A DNA stretch of 64,000 nucleotides. Source: an uncultured Eubacteriales bacterium (lineage in GTDB: Bacteria > Bacillota > Clostridia > Oscillospirales > CAG-272). The stretch's first letter is position 1; the number at the start of each line of letters is the position of its first letter. A program made the position numbers and the translations under genes. The stretch is taken from assembly GCA_934796165.1 (NCBI GenBank), contig CAKVOU010000007.1, positions 32,034-96,033 of the forward strand, given 5' to 3'. Below the pieces are notes generated by a model. The model saw nothing but the letters and a program-made list of their open reading frames with translations, did not search any database and was not told the origin of the DNA. This document shows, piece by piece, positions 40,820 to 49,069 of the stretch.

Positions 40820-42852
40820 GCTTCCTCGCCTCCCGTCAGAATCTTTTTCGCCGGCGTGCCGGGGGTCTCCGGACGGAGCTGGCGCGCCTGAGACGCGCAG
40901 ATGTCCCGATAGGTTTCCGATACGCGTAAGAGTTCCTCATGCGGCGCGCAATGGCGGATACTGCCGTCCGCCTCCAGTACCGCGATGCGGTCGGCTTCCT
41001 TCACGCTCGCAATCCGCTGCGCGATGAGAATGACCGTCGTTCCCTTCATCCGCTCGCGGAGCGCCCTCCGGAGCTTTGCCTCGGTGGAGAGGTCCAGTGC
41101 CGAGGTGGAATCGTCGAGAATCAGGATTTCGGGGCGACGGACGAGCGCCCGCGCGATGGAAATCCGCTGTTTCTGTCCACCGGAGAGCGACGCGCCCTTC
41201 TCGGCGATAAAACTGTCAAAGCCGCCTGCAAACCCTTCAATAAATCCGTCTGCCTGCGCGGTATGCGCCGCAGAGACGACCTCCTCGCGGGTCGCGTCGG
41301 GCTTGCCCCATTTGATGTTGTTTTCCACCGTGTCGGAGAACAGTTCGCTCTTCTGCATGACAAAGCCGATCTTTTTCCGGAGCGCGGTCAGGTCGTAGTC
41401 CCTGACCGGAATCCCGTCCACAAATACCTCACCCGACGTGGGGTCGTAAAAGCGGGGGATGAGCGAGACAAGCGAGGATTTTCCCGTGCCCGTCGCGCCG
41501 ATGACGGCGAACACCTCGCCGCGTCTGACCGTGAGGTCAATATGTTTGAGCACGTCGTCGCCCGCCGTACCCGGGTAACGGAAGGAAACATCCGAGAAGC
41601 GGATGACGGGGTCGGACGCATTGTCGTTTTGGAACGCTGTGGCAGATTTCGCCGGCTGCGTCGTCGGAACGGAGGCAGCCCCCGCAAGTGCGTCGCCTGC
41701 GGCGGGGTACCCCGCGGTAAGTCCATCTGAGGCGGAGTTTTCTGCGGTGAATCGATTTGCCGCGGAATTCTCTGCGGCGGAATTCGCCGCAGTTCCGTTC
41801 CCCGCGCCGACCTTGCCGCCGCGGATCACCGGTTCGGTCTCCAGCACCTCGCTGACACGCTTTGCCGAAGCCAGCGCACGCGACACCGACTGAAACATCA
41901 TGGTCACCATCATCACCGACATGATGACCTGCGTGATATAGGTGATCGCCGCCATAATGGTGCCGACGCTCATGCCCGCCTCGCCGATGCGGATCTGCCA
42001 TCCGCCGATGAAAATGACAGCCGCGATCGCAAAGTTCATGATGACGGTCAGGACAGGAGAGATGATCGAAAGCAGGCGCAGAACCGAATAATTGGTATCC
42101 CGCAGTTCACGGTTTGCCTGATCAAAGCGCTTCCCCTCGTAGTCCTCTCTGACATACGCCTTGACGACTCTTGCGCCGCTGACGTTCTCCTGCACGATCG
42201 AATTGACGCGGTCGAGCTTCTTCTGCACTTTATCAAAGATCGGCACTGCCCGGAAGAGGATCACGCCGAGCATGACTAAAAGAATCGGGATGGCGCAGGC
42301 AAGCACAAATCCGAATTTTACGTTGAGCAAAAGCAGAGCGACGGTTCCGCCGACGAGGAACATGGGCGCACGGACGAACATCCGGAGGATCTGTTCGACA
42401 AAATCCACAATCATGGAAATGTCGTTGGTCATCCGCGTGACAAGAGAGCCGGTCGTGAAGCGGTCGGTCTGTTCAATGGAGAGCGACATGACCCGCCCGA
42501 AGGCGTCGCGGCGGAGGTCTCTGCCGAATCCCTGCGCCGCCGTCGCGGCAGTCCAGGCGCAGAGGACACCGAAGAAACCGCCGACGAGCGTGATACAAAG
42601 CATCAGGATACCGAACAGAAGAATGATCTTCATGCGTTCTCCGTCCCCGACTCCGAACAGCGTCATCAGGCGGAAAGCGATTTCGCTCCCGTGCTCCGGG
42701 TCGGTGACGGAGATCCCTTCAATGCCGTAATTGACCAGAAACGTGGTCAGATACGGCAGCAGCAGATCCGCCAGCACCTCGCCGATCATCATAAGCGGCG
42801 ACACGATGGCAAGCAAACGATACGGCTTCAGATATTTTATCAGTTTTTTCAT
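40816..42852 (-). CDS. ABC exporter half-transporter, degenerate-site subunit
   Basis: 678 residues: six transmembrane helices, then an ATP-binding domain with IGATGTGKSS and LSGGQKQRISIARA. Walker B is ILDDSTSALD: the catalytic Glu is Asp, as in the non-hydrolysing half of heterodimeric exporters such as TM287 or BmrC. Between the membrane domain and the nucleotide-binding domain is an inserted linker of about 60 residues rich in Ala/Asn/Ser (NSAAENSAANRFTAENSA), which looks like an expanded repeat. It is 6 bp after the MarR gene and overlaps the partner subunit by 4 bp. Confidence 0.92.
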   Translation of the reverse strand: MKKLIKYLKPYRLLAIVSPLMMIGEVLADLLLPYLTTFLVNYGIEGISVTDPEHGSEIAFRLMTLFGVGDGERMKIILLFGILMLCITLVGGFFGVLCAWTAATAAQGFGRDLRRDAFGRVMSLSIEQTDRFTTGSLVTRMTNDISMIVDFVEQILRMFVRAPMFLVGGTVALLLLNVKFGFVLACAIPILLVMLGVILFRAVPIFDKVQKKLDRVNSIVQENVSGARVVKAYVREDYEGKRFDQANRELRDTNYSVLRLLSIISPVLTVIMNFAIAAVIFIGGWQIRIGEAGMSVGTIMAAITYITQVIMSVMMVTMMFQSVSRALASAKRVSEVLETEPVIRGGKVGAGNGTAANSAAENSAANRFTAENSASDGLTAGYPAAGDALAGAASVPTTQPAKSATAFQNDNASDPVIRFSDVSFRYPGTAGDDVLKHIDLTVRRGEVFAVIGATGTGKSSLVSLIPRFYDPTSGEVFVDGIPVRDYDLTALRKKIGFVMQKSELFSDTVENNIKWGKPDATREEVVSAAHTAQADGFIEGFAGGFDSFIAEKGASLSGGQKQRISIARALVRRPEILILDDSTSALDLSTEAKLRRALRERMKGTTVILIAQRIASVKEADRIAVLEADGSIRHCAPHEELLRVSETYRDICASQARQLRPETPGTPAKKILTGGEEA

Positions 42853-42858
42853 ATGAAA

Positions 42859-43470
42859 TCAAAGAGTTCCTTTCCCCGGAGTTGTCGGACGCTCTGCGGC
42901 GTTGCCGGATATTTCCGCGTCCTTTTTTGGGGGAAACGGCGGTCTGTCCGGAAAAACTCCTGCCGCACACAGATCCGAAAGAATATTATCGCGCATCCGG
43001 AGCAATACTTTTTTTGTTACCTCGTATTCTTCTTCCGAAAAATTCCGCATGACAATCCGGTCGGCGCGGAGCAGATTTTCCCGCACGAATTCGTCGTGTC
43101 CCCTGCCCTTTTCGGTCAGATAAACGCGGACGGCGCGCTGGTCATCCTCGTTGGTTTCCCGGCGGATAAGTCCCTCTTCCTCCATTTTTTTGAGCGTAAC
43201 ACTGATAGTGGGAGCCTTGAGGGAGGTGGCGCGGACCAGTTCCAGCTGGTTGACGCCGTCGAGGAAGGACAGGTGGCGCATGATGAGGCGTGCGCTGTTC
43301 TGGGACATCACGCCGACCGTCTCTCCGGAATTCGTCCGCATCCACGCGCCGAACAGCCGGGAAATCTCATTGACCAACATGGGCGGGGTGACCTGCTCCG
43401 GGTCGGGACACGGCGGCGGGGGCGGCGGAATTTCCGTGGGGCGGGAAGTATTTTTCTGATCTTTTTTCAA
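42859..43470 (-). CDS. MarR family transcriptional regulator
   Basis: 203 residues with a TTG start (43470) behind GAAAGGAG; the open frame extends much further upstream through a repeat array but has no other ribosome site. The winged-helix domain has LSFLDGVNQLELVRATSLKAPTISVTLKKMEEEGLIRR and the wing NEDDQRAVRVYLTEKG, typical of MarR. Members are dimeric repressors released by small ligands and normally regulate the adjacent exporter. A 16-bp palindrome at the promoter is the likely operator, so autoregulation of marR-ABC-ABC is expected. The C-terminal 35 residues are Pro-rich and unusual. Confidence 0.87.
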   Translation of the reverse strand: MKKDQKNTSRPTEIPPPPPPCPDPEQVTPPMLVNEISRLFGAWMRTNSGETVGVMSQNSARLIMRHLSFLDGVNQLELVRATSLKAPTISVTLKKMEEEGLIRRETNEDDQRAVRVYLTEKGRGHDEFVRENLLRADRIVMRNFSEEEYEVTKKVLLRMRDNILSDLCAAGVFPDRPPFPPKKDAEISGNAAERPTTPGKGTL

Positions 43471-43509
43471 AGGAAATGCACTCCTTTCGGTAATCGGTTT
43501 TGAGGAAGG

Positions 43510-43862
43510 CGACTCTTGCGGCAACGTGCACGCAACGGGCTCGCGGCGGCGCTTGCGACGGGCTTGTGCAACGGGCTTGTGCAACGGGCTCGTGCGGCGG
43601 GGGCTTGCGGCGACCGCTTGCAACGGGCTCGTGTGGTGGGCGCTTGCGACGACCGCTTGCAACGGACTCGCGGTTGGCGCTTGTGGTTGGCACTCGCGGT
43701 TGGCGCTCGCGGTGGGCGCTTGCGGCGGGCGCAACGGGCTCGCGGTGGGCGCTTGTGGTTGGCGCTTGCGGTTGGCGCTCGCGGTTGGCGCCTGTGTGGG
43801 CGCTTGCGGCGACCGCTTGCAACGGGCTTGTGCAACGGGCTCGTGCGGCGGGCGCTTGCGGC
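43510..43862 (-). repeat. Degenerate tandem repeat array filling the marR leader
   Basis: About 350 bp of short, imperfect GC-rich units built from GGCGCTTGCGG, GGTTGGCGCTCGCGG and CGACCGCTTGCAACGGGCT. No stop codon interrupts several frames, which creates spurious Arg/Ala/Pro-rich ORFs on both strands. It lies between the promoter/operator and the marR start. Confidence 0.88.
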
Positions 43863-43904
43863 AGATGTCACGGTGATGTTCGCGTTTTTCGGATCAAAAA
43901 TTAG

Positions 43905-43947
43905 TTAGTTTATAAACTAATTATACACGTGTTCCCGAAAAAATCAA
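43905..43947 (-). promoter_or_regulatory. marR-ABC promoter with palindromic MarR operator
   Basis: On the minus strand TTGATT (43942-43947), 16-bp spacer and TGTATAAT (-10 at 43920-43925). Immediately downstream is a perfect 16-bp palindrome TTAGTTTATAAACTAA (43905-43920), a MarR-like operator that touches the -10 box. The 5' leader is about 445 nt long because of the repeat array. The remaining bases to 44315 hold no recognisable gene. Confidence 0.75.
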
Positions 43948-44315
43948 GAGACAAACGCAATTTTTCCCGATTTGTTTACATTTCCCCGGTACATACCGAC
44001 GCAACGATCGCTGTTTGCCGCTTTGGTGCAGTCACGCAGTCTTTGCGGCGGCAGACAATCGGCAATTTCCGCACGCTATGAGCAATATTGTAAGACATGA
44101 AACACCGCCCGTGGGACATGATAAAAGCAGACGGAAACTGCCGCGGAAAAACCGCGGTCGGGATCCATCTGCCCTTTTTACAATGCTTGATGATATGGTT
44201 ACTCCCGCCGCGGCAGTCGTGCCCGCCGGGACAGTGAGGAGCGCCTGCGTCCGTTCCGGAAGCCGGACGTCGGAGCTCCCCGGAATACAGATTACAGAAT
44301 AAAGGAAGTCCTTTT

Positions 44316-45377
44316 ATGAAACGTGAACAGTTACAGTCAGGGAAAAACAAAAGACCCGTCAGGTGTGCGGCAATCCTGACGGCGGCGGTGATGCTGTTCT
44401 CGCTTTTCGGCATGGTTCCCGTGTCGGCAAGCGGCGACAGGGTACTGCTTTATCCCGGCGGAATGCCATTCGGTGTCAGATTCTTCGTGAACGGCGTTCT
44501 GGTCGTCGGGTTTGCCGACGAGGAAGGCGGACGCGAGGCAAACCCGGCAGCAAAAGCAGGAATCCGCATCGGAGACGTCATCACCGGGATCAACGGAAAA
44601 ACCGTGGAGGGCGCGGACCATCTCTCAAAGCTGGTCGCAGACACCGGCGGGAAAGAAATCACGGTCACCCTCACGCGGGACACGCGCACCATGACAATGA
44701 AGCTGACACCGAGCGGCAGTGCGGGCAAGTACCGCACCGGCGTATGGGTACGCGACAGCGGCGCGGGCATCGGGACCGTCACCTTTCTCACGGCGGACGG
44801 AACGACCTTTGCGGGGCTTGGGCACGGCATCTGCGACACGGACACAGGCAAGCTGATCCCCATGAAGCGAGGCAGCATCACCGGCGTGACGGTCAGCCAG
44901 ATCGTGCGCGGACAGCCGGGAACACCGGGAGAAATCAAGGGATATTTCGGTGCGGAAAAGATCGGCGCGCTGATCGGCAACAGTCACTGCGGGGTGTTCG
45001 GTATGCTGACCGAGAAGCCTGCCAACATCCCGGAGGGTCCCTTCCCTGTGGCGAAGCCGGAGGAGGTACGCGCGGGCGACGCGTATATCTGGTGTACCAT
45101 GAATGCGGGGGAACCGCAGAAATATGCAGTGAAGCTGTCGGCGATCGACTGCTCTGCGACGGGCAACAAATGCTTTACGGTGACCATCACCGACCCGAAG
45201 CTGCTTGAGGTATCGGGCGGTATCGTGCAGGGGATGTCGGGCAGTCCGATCATTCAGGACGGTAAGTTTGTGGGGGCGGTGACCCATGTGCTCATCAACG
45301 ATCCGACGACGGGATACGGCATTTTTATCACGAATATGCTCCGCGAGATGCCGGAGATTCTCCGGAAAGCGGCGTAA
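44316..45377 (+). CDS. spoIVB: SpoIVB-type sporulation serine peptidase (S55) with PDZ domain
   Basis: 353 residues. A membrane anchor or signal (AAILTAAVMLFSLFGMVPVSA) is followed by a PDZ domain (GIRIGDVITGINGKTVEGADHL) and the S55 protease domain. The catalytic His170 is in GLGHGICD and the nucleophile Ser308 in QGMSGSPII. SpoIVB is secreted from the forespore into the intermembrane space and cleaves SpoIVFA to trigger sigma-K processing, so the organism likely sporulates or descends from a sporulator. It is about 60 residues shorter than the Bacillus protein at the N-terminus. AAAGGAAG precedes the ATG. No sigma-G/F promoter could be assigned with confidence. Confidence 0.9.
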   Translation: MKREQLQSGKNKRPVRCAAILTAAVMLFSLFGMVPVSASGDRVLLYPGGMPFGVRFFVNGVLVVGFADEEGGREANPAAKAGIRIGDVITGINGKTVEGADHLSKLVADTGGKEITVTLTRDTRTMTMKLTPSGSAGKYRTGVWVRDSGAGIGTVTFLTADGTTFAGLGHGICDTDTGKLIPMKRGSITGVTVSQIVRGQPGTPGEIKGYFGAEKIGALIGNSHCGVFGMLTEKPANIPEGPFPVAKPEEVRAGDAYIWCTMNAGEPQKYAVKLSAIDCSATGNKCFTVTITDPKLLEVSGGIVQGMSGSPIIQDGKFVGAVTHVLINDPTTGYGIFITNMLREMPEILRKAA

Positions 45378-45800
45378 GCAAGCGAAGCGGAGACGGGGCG
45401 GCGGGAGTTTTCGCTCCGCGGAAAACGCGGGATTTGCTCCGCAAACCCGGAAGTTTTCGACGCGCCGCCGGAGTTGGCGCGGCGGAGGCGGAAGTCGCCC
45501 CGGAGCGAGCGCGGAACGGGGGGAGGCGCGGGGACGGGCACAGGACGTGGAGTCCGCGGAACCGGTGAAGCCCCGCGCCCGCGCGCCGCGGCTTGCCGCG
45601 GCGGAACGGGACGCGCCTTCGGCGCGTCCCAAAACGCGTGAGGCGGCTCCGCCGCCTCACGCGCCCGCGGGCGCGGGAACGAAGAAATCCCGCCGGACGT
45701 CCAGGGGGAGGACCGTCCCCCGCGTTCCGCATCCGGATTCTTCCCGTCCCCGGATAAAAAGCGATCACACCGGAACCGGAAGACGGAAAATCCCCTTCTG
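45378..45800. other. GC-rich spacer packed with hairpins
   Basis: No gene is supported. Perfect hairpins include GGGACGCGCC-TTC-GGCGCGTCCC near 45608-45630 and GCGTGAGGCGGC-TCC-GCCGCCTCACGC near 45636-45662. GGCGGAAGTCGCCC near 45486 is shared with the spacer at 33502-33737. Confidence 0.5.
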
Positions 45801-45808
45801 AAAACATA

Positions 45809-45840
45809 AATCCCTTCAGACCTTGCGGTCTGAAGGGATT
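45809..45840 (+). terminator. Terminator downstream of spoIVB
   Basis: A 14-bp perfect stem (AATCCCTTCAGACC and its complement) with a TTGC loop and TTTTC after it. It is about 430 bp after the stop. Confidence 0.8.
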
Positions 45841-45852
45841 TTCAATATAAAA

Positions 45853-45881
45853 ATCAAGGGCGACCGGCGGTCGCCCTTGAT
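45853..45881 (-). terminator. Terminator of the glycosyltransferase operon
   Basis: A 13-bp stem (ATCAAGGGCGACC and its complement) with a GGC loop; on the minus strand it runs into TTTTTATATT. Confidence 0.82.
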
Positions 45882-46003
45882 GCTTTGATAACCCGTGACC
45901 GACGGCGCGGCGGGTTTCCCCATGCGTCGCCCTTCGCCGGACAACGCCGCAAAAACGGAAAACAATTCTCCGCTCCGCGTCGGTTGCCGGAGCCGGTACA
46001 GCG

Positions 46004-47518
46004 TCAGTTCATTCCCTTTTCAATGAGAACAAACTCAAAATTATAATTGTGATTTTTCAGATGAATCGTCCCCGTCGAGGTCACCTCGCGGCAGTCGCCG
46101 AGGCTCATCAAATAGTCGTAGCAGGCGCCGCGCGTCACCCAGACGCGTCCCCGGAGCTCATTGATTTCGGGGCAGTCGAGGGAATCCAACACCCGTGCAT
46201 TGGGTCCGAAGGAACGGTAGGTTTTCTCCACCTTCCAGTGGGCACCGTTGTAATAATACTGCATATTGCCGGGATAGCGCACCGTTGCGACAAAGACATC
46301 CGCCCCCTCAAAGAAGAAGATGTCGCCCTCCTCCACCTTGTCGTCCAGCGCGTCCGTCACCGCGTCCGCAGACGGATCATAGATCAGGCGGAAAGTGCCG
46401 TAAACCGGGTACGCGGCAAGCGCGACCAGCAGGATCACCGCGACCGCCTTTTTCCATGCGCCCTTCGACGTGGCAATCAGATACGCGATCACGAAAACCG
46501 TAAACACGAACAGCACCATGGTGTAGCGGATATAGAAGATCTCGCGCACCAGCGACACAAGCATGGAAAAGAGCACCACGCCGAAATAGGCATAGAGCGA
46601 CCAGCGGACGGCTTCGCGCGTTTTTTCGGTGTCATCCGGTACCGTCGGCTCCTTGTGCGAACGCCTGTACAGAACGATACCAGCGAGAACATAAAGCGCC
46701 AGGAACACAAGCCCGCCGTAGCGGTATTGCTTTGTTGTTTCAAAAAAGGTATACAGCTCGTCCCCGACCAGATGATAGGAAACGAGGTTGTACACGGTGT
46801 CGGGCCAGAGAAGACGGATCCAGTCCGCGCCGCCCGTTCTGATCTGGAGCCGGAATACATACGCACCCGGCAGGTACGCGCAGATCTGCGCGGCGCCGAG
46901 GATCAGCCAGCGTCTGACGGAATCCTTTTGCAGAATCGTGCGGACGAGCAGCATGACGTTGATCGCCGCGACCGTGAAGAGCGCGAAATAATGGGTATAC
47001 GCCGACGCAATCGAAAAAACGGCAAACAGGATGCAGTTCTTTTTTGTCGCTTCCCCGCGCGAGATGCGGTAGGCATAGATTGCGGTCAGACCGACCAGAT
47101 ACATTGCCATTGAGTACATCCGGATCTGAAGCGCGTAGGTCAGGGTGGCGCCGAGCAGGTAGGTCACGGTCGTGAACCAGAAGCCGATACGGTCACCGAA
47201 GTCACGGCGGATGTGGGTCAGTCCCAGCGAAGCGAACGCCACCGCGAACAGCGCGGAGAACAGGCGCATGACGGGAATGGAGGTTCCGAACACGCGGGTA
47301 AAGAGCCAGAGAACGATGTAGTACAGATGCGGATGCACGTCGTAAGATGACCACTTGATCATCTCAAAGAGGCTTGTGTGATTCATGAGCCCCACGGTGA
47401 AGGACTCGTCAAACCAGAGACTGTTTGAAAAACAACCGGAAATCAGATACACAGCTCCCGCGAACAAGACGATAAGGTGCCATATGGGAAGCTTTTTTTG
47501 TTGGGATATGGTCGGCAT
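46004..47518 (-). CDS. GT39-like polyprenyl-phosphate sugar membrane glycosyltransferase
   Basis: 504 residues with about ten to twelve transmembrane helices. The first extracytoplasmic loop has SLWFDESFTVGL, the Asp-Glu motif of GT-C transferases (PMT/ArnT-like), and a second loop has SSYDVHPHLYY. Such enzymes take a sugar from a polyprenyl-phosphate carrier and attach it to a lipid, glycan or protein outside the membrane. The GT2 gene 9 bp upstream probably makes the polyprenyl-phosphate sugar, so the pair forms a small glycosylation module. The acceptor is unknown. Confidence 0.83.
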   Translation of the reverse strand: MPTISQQKKLPIWHLIVLFAGAVYLISGCFSNSLWFDESFTVGLMNHTSLFEMIKWSSYDVHPHLYYIVLWLFTRVFGTSIPVMRLFSALFAVAFASLGLTHIRRDFGDRIGFWFTTVTYLLGATLTYALQIRMYSMAMYLVGLTAIYAYRISRGEATKKNCILFAVFSIASAYTHYFALFTVAAINVMLLVRTILQKDSVRRWLILGAAQICAYLPGAYVFRLQIRTGGADWIRLLWPDTVYNLVSYHLVGDELYTFFETTKQYRYGGLVFLALYVLAGIVLYRRSHKEPTVPDDTEKTREAVRWSLYAYFGVVLFSMLVSLVREIFYIRYTMVLFVFTVFVIAYLIATSKGAWKKAVAVILLVALAAYPVYGTFRLIYDPSADAVTDALDDKVEEGDIFFFEGADVFVATVRYPGNMQYYYNGAHWKVEKTYRSFGPNARVLDSLDCPEINELRGRVWVTRGACYDYLMSLGDCREVTSTGTIHLKNHNYNFEFVLIEKGMN

Positions 47519-47527
47519 GATAACGGT

Positions 47528-48472
47528 TCAATCCTTTTTCAGTTCAATGGAATGGTCCGTTTCGGTTTCACGGACGATGTAAACGGGGCGCGCCTTGATC
47601 TCAATGAAGATCTGGGAGAGGTACTGCCCGAGGATTCCGAGCCCCAGAAGGATCGAGCCGCCGATGAGCAGTCCGATGGTACAGCCGGTCAGAACGGAAT
47701 TCGAGAAAATGATGGCGAGGATCAGCGTGACGATACCGCCCGTGAGGAGCAGTCCGCCCGTAACGGCGGAAAGATACAGCGGCGCGGTCGAAAATGCGGT
47801 AATGCCCTCAAACGCATAGCGGATGAGCTTGCCGAGCGGGAATTTACTGACGCCCGCGACCCGCTTGCTGTTTTCATACGGAATCCATTTGGTGCGGAAT
47901 CCGACAAAGCTGAAAATGCCCTTGGAATAACGGCACTTTTCGGGGAGCGCGAGAATCGCCTCAACGACCTTGCGCTTCATAAGACGGAAATCGCGCGCGC
48001 CGCTGACCATTTCCACGTCGGACAATTTGTCGATCAGCTTGTAGAAGGCATTGGCGCCGATGGTCTTGAGAATCGGTTCCCCTTTTCTTGTGACGCGGCG
48101 CGCGGCAACCTGATCGTAGCCCTCGTCCACAATGCCGTCATACATGGTGCGGAGCATGGCGGGCGGGTCCTGCAGGTCGGCGTCCAGCATGGTCACGAAA
48201 TCGCCCGTTGCGTTCTCCATGCCCGCAAGCATCGCGGCTTCCTTGCCGAAGTTGCGGGAGAACGAAATAAACCGGACGCGGTCGTTCTTCTCCCGGAGCC
48301 CCTTGATGAGTTCAAGCGTTTTGTCGGTCGAACCGTCGTCCACAAACAGATATTCAAAGTCCACGTCCAGCGGTGTGAACAGTTCGCGCCGGACGCGTTC
48401 CGCCTCACCGAAGAAGGTGAGAACGGTCGATTCCTCATTGTAGCATGGCACGATGACAGATATAGTTTTCAT
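47528..48472 (-). CDS. GT2 polyprenyl-phosphate glycosyltransferase (DPM1/GtrB-like)
   Basis: 314 residues. The GT-A domain has ISVIVPCYNEE at the start, FVDDGSTDKT and MLDADLQDPP (metal-binding DxD), then SRNFGKEAAMLAG. Two C-terminal transmembrane helices (APLYLSAVTGGLLLTGGIVTL and TIGLLIGGSILLGLGILGQYL) anchor it, as in GtrB and related polyprenyl-phosphate transferases. It likely charges undecaprenyl phosphate with a hexose for the GT39-like enzyme encoded next. A good promoter lies 120 bp upstream. Confidence 0.92.
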   Translation of the reverse strand: MKTISVIVPCYNEESTVLTFFGEAERVRRELFTPLDVDFEYLFVDDGSTDKTLELIKGLREKNDRVRFISFSRNFGKEAAMLAGMENATGDFVTMLDADLQDPPAMLRTMYDGIVDEGYDQVAARRVTRKGEPILKTIGANAFYKLIDKLSDVEMVSGARDFRLMKRKVVEAILALPEKCRYSKGIFSFVGFRTKWIPYENSKRVAGVSKFPLGKLIRYAFEGITAFSTAPLYLSAVTGGLLLTGGIVTLILAIIFSNSVLTGCTIGLLIGGSILLGLGILGQYLSQIFIEIKARPVYIVRETETDHSIELKKD

Positions 48473-48591
48473 AGTTTTCCCCCATATGATTCCTGACCGG
48501 TCGTTTTTTTGCCGCCCGGCACATCGGCTTTGCGTGCCGACAACACAGACGCGACCGCAGGTACTCGAAATCTGGTTACAGTTTCCACACT

Positions 48592-48620
48592 ATTATAACA
48601 TAGGACGGACGAGAGTGCAA
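48592..48620 (-). promoter_or_regulatory. Promoter of the GT2-GT39 operon
   Basis: Minus-strand TTGCAC (48615-48620), 17-bp spacer and TATAAT (48592-48597). Confidence 0.8.
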
Positions 48621-48885
48621 GAAGTTTCCGAAATTCAGGAAAAAACTTGCGAATCCGTCGGAAAATTTCCCGACAGCCGCAGGGCGTAATTTTCAGGCAA
48701 CCCCGCTTATACGGATGTCCGTACAAACAGCTTTGTGCGGAACTTTCTTTTAAGCAGATCCGTGCCACCCCTCTTATCGGCTTGTCCGGTCAAGTCAATC
48801 TGCCCCTTTGCTCCCAATTTCTTGAAATTTTTATTTCAACTGTCATTTTATGGCAGTCTGCGACATGGTTTGTCAGAAAAAGTCC

Positions 48886-48894
48886 TGCTATAAT
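48886..48894 (+). promoter_or_regulatory. Extended -10 promoter before the phage cassette
   Basis: TGCTATAAT, the same extended -10 as at host promoters in this window; no good -35 at 17 bp. It is the only promoter-like element in the 597-bp gap before the small terminase gene. Confidence 0.5.
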
Positions 48895-49069
48895 CAGCTT
48901 GCACGGGGCAAACGTGCATCGCCGCAGGCACAAAGTGAGGCGCGGAGAGCGGAACGCAGAAAAGCGGAAAGCAGAAACGTCAAGCGAAACTCCTGCGGCG
49001 AGAGGACAGGCACGGAGGTTCTCCGGAAACGGCGGACCTCCGGAATCCGGAAGAAAGGAGTCAGGCACA

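Noticed and set aside
43510..43862. Possible CRISPR array
   Set aside because: Units are short, imperfect and contiguous, without uniform repeats or unique spacers, and no cas genes occur.
43467..43908. Arg/Ala/Pro-rich ORFs on both strands over the marR leader array
   Set aside because: They arise from a stop-free GC repeat; no ribosome sites, no conserved sequence. Treated as a repeat.
43976..44413. 145-codon minus-strand ORF upstream of spoIVB
   Set aside because: It overlaps the spoIVB start, has no ribosome site and no recognisable domain.
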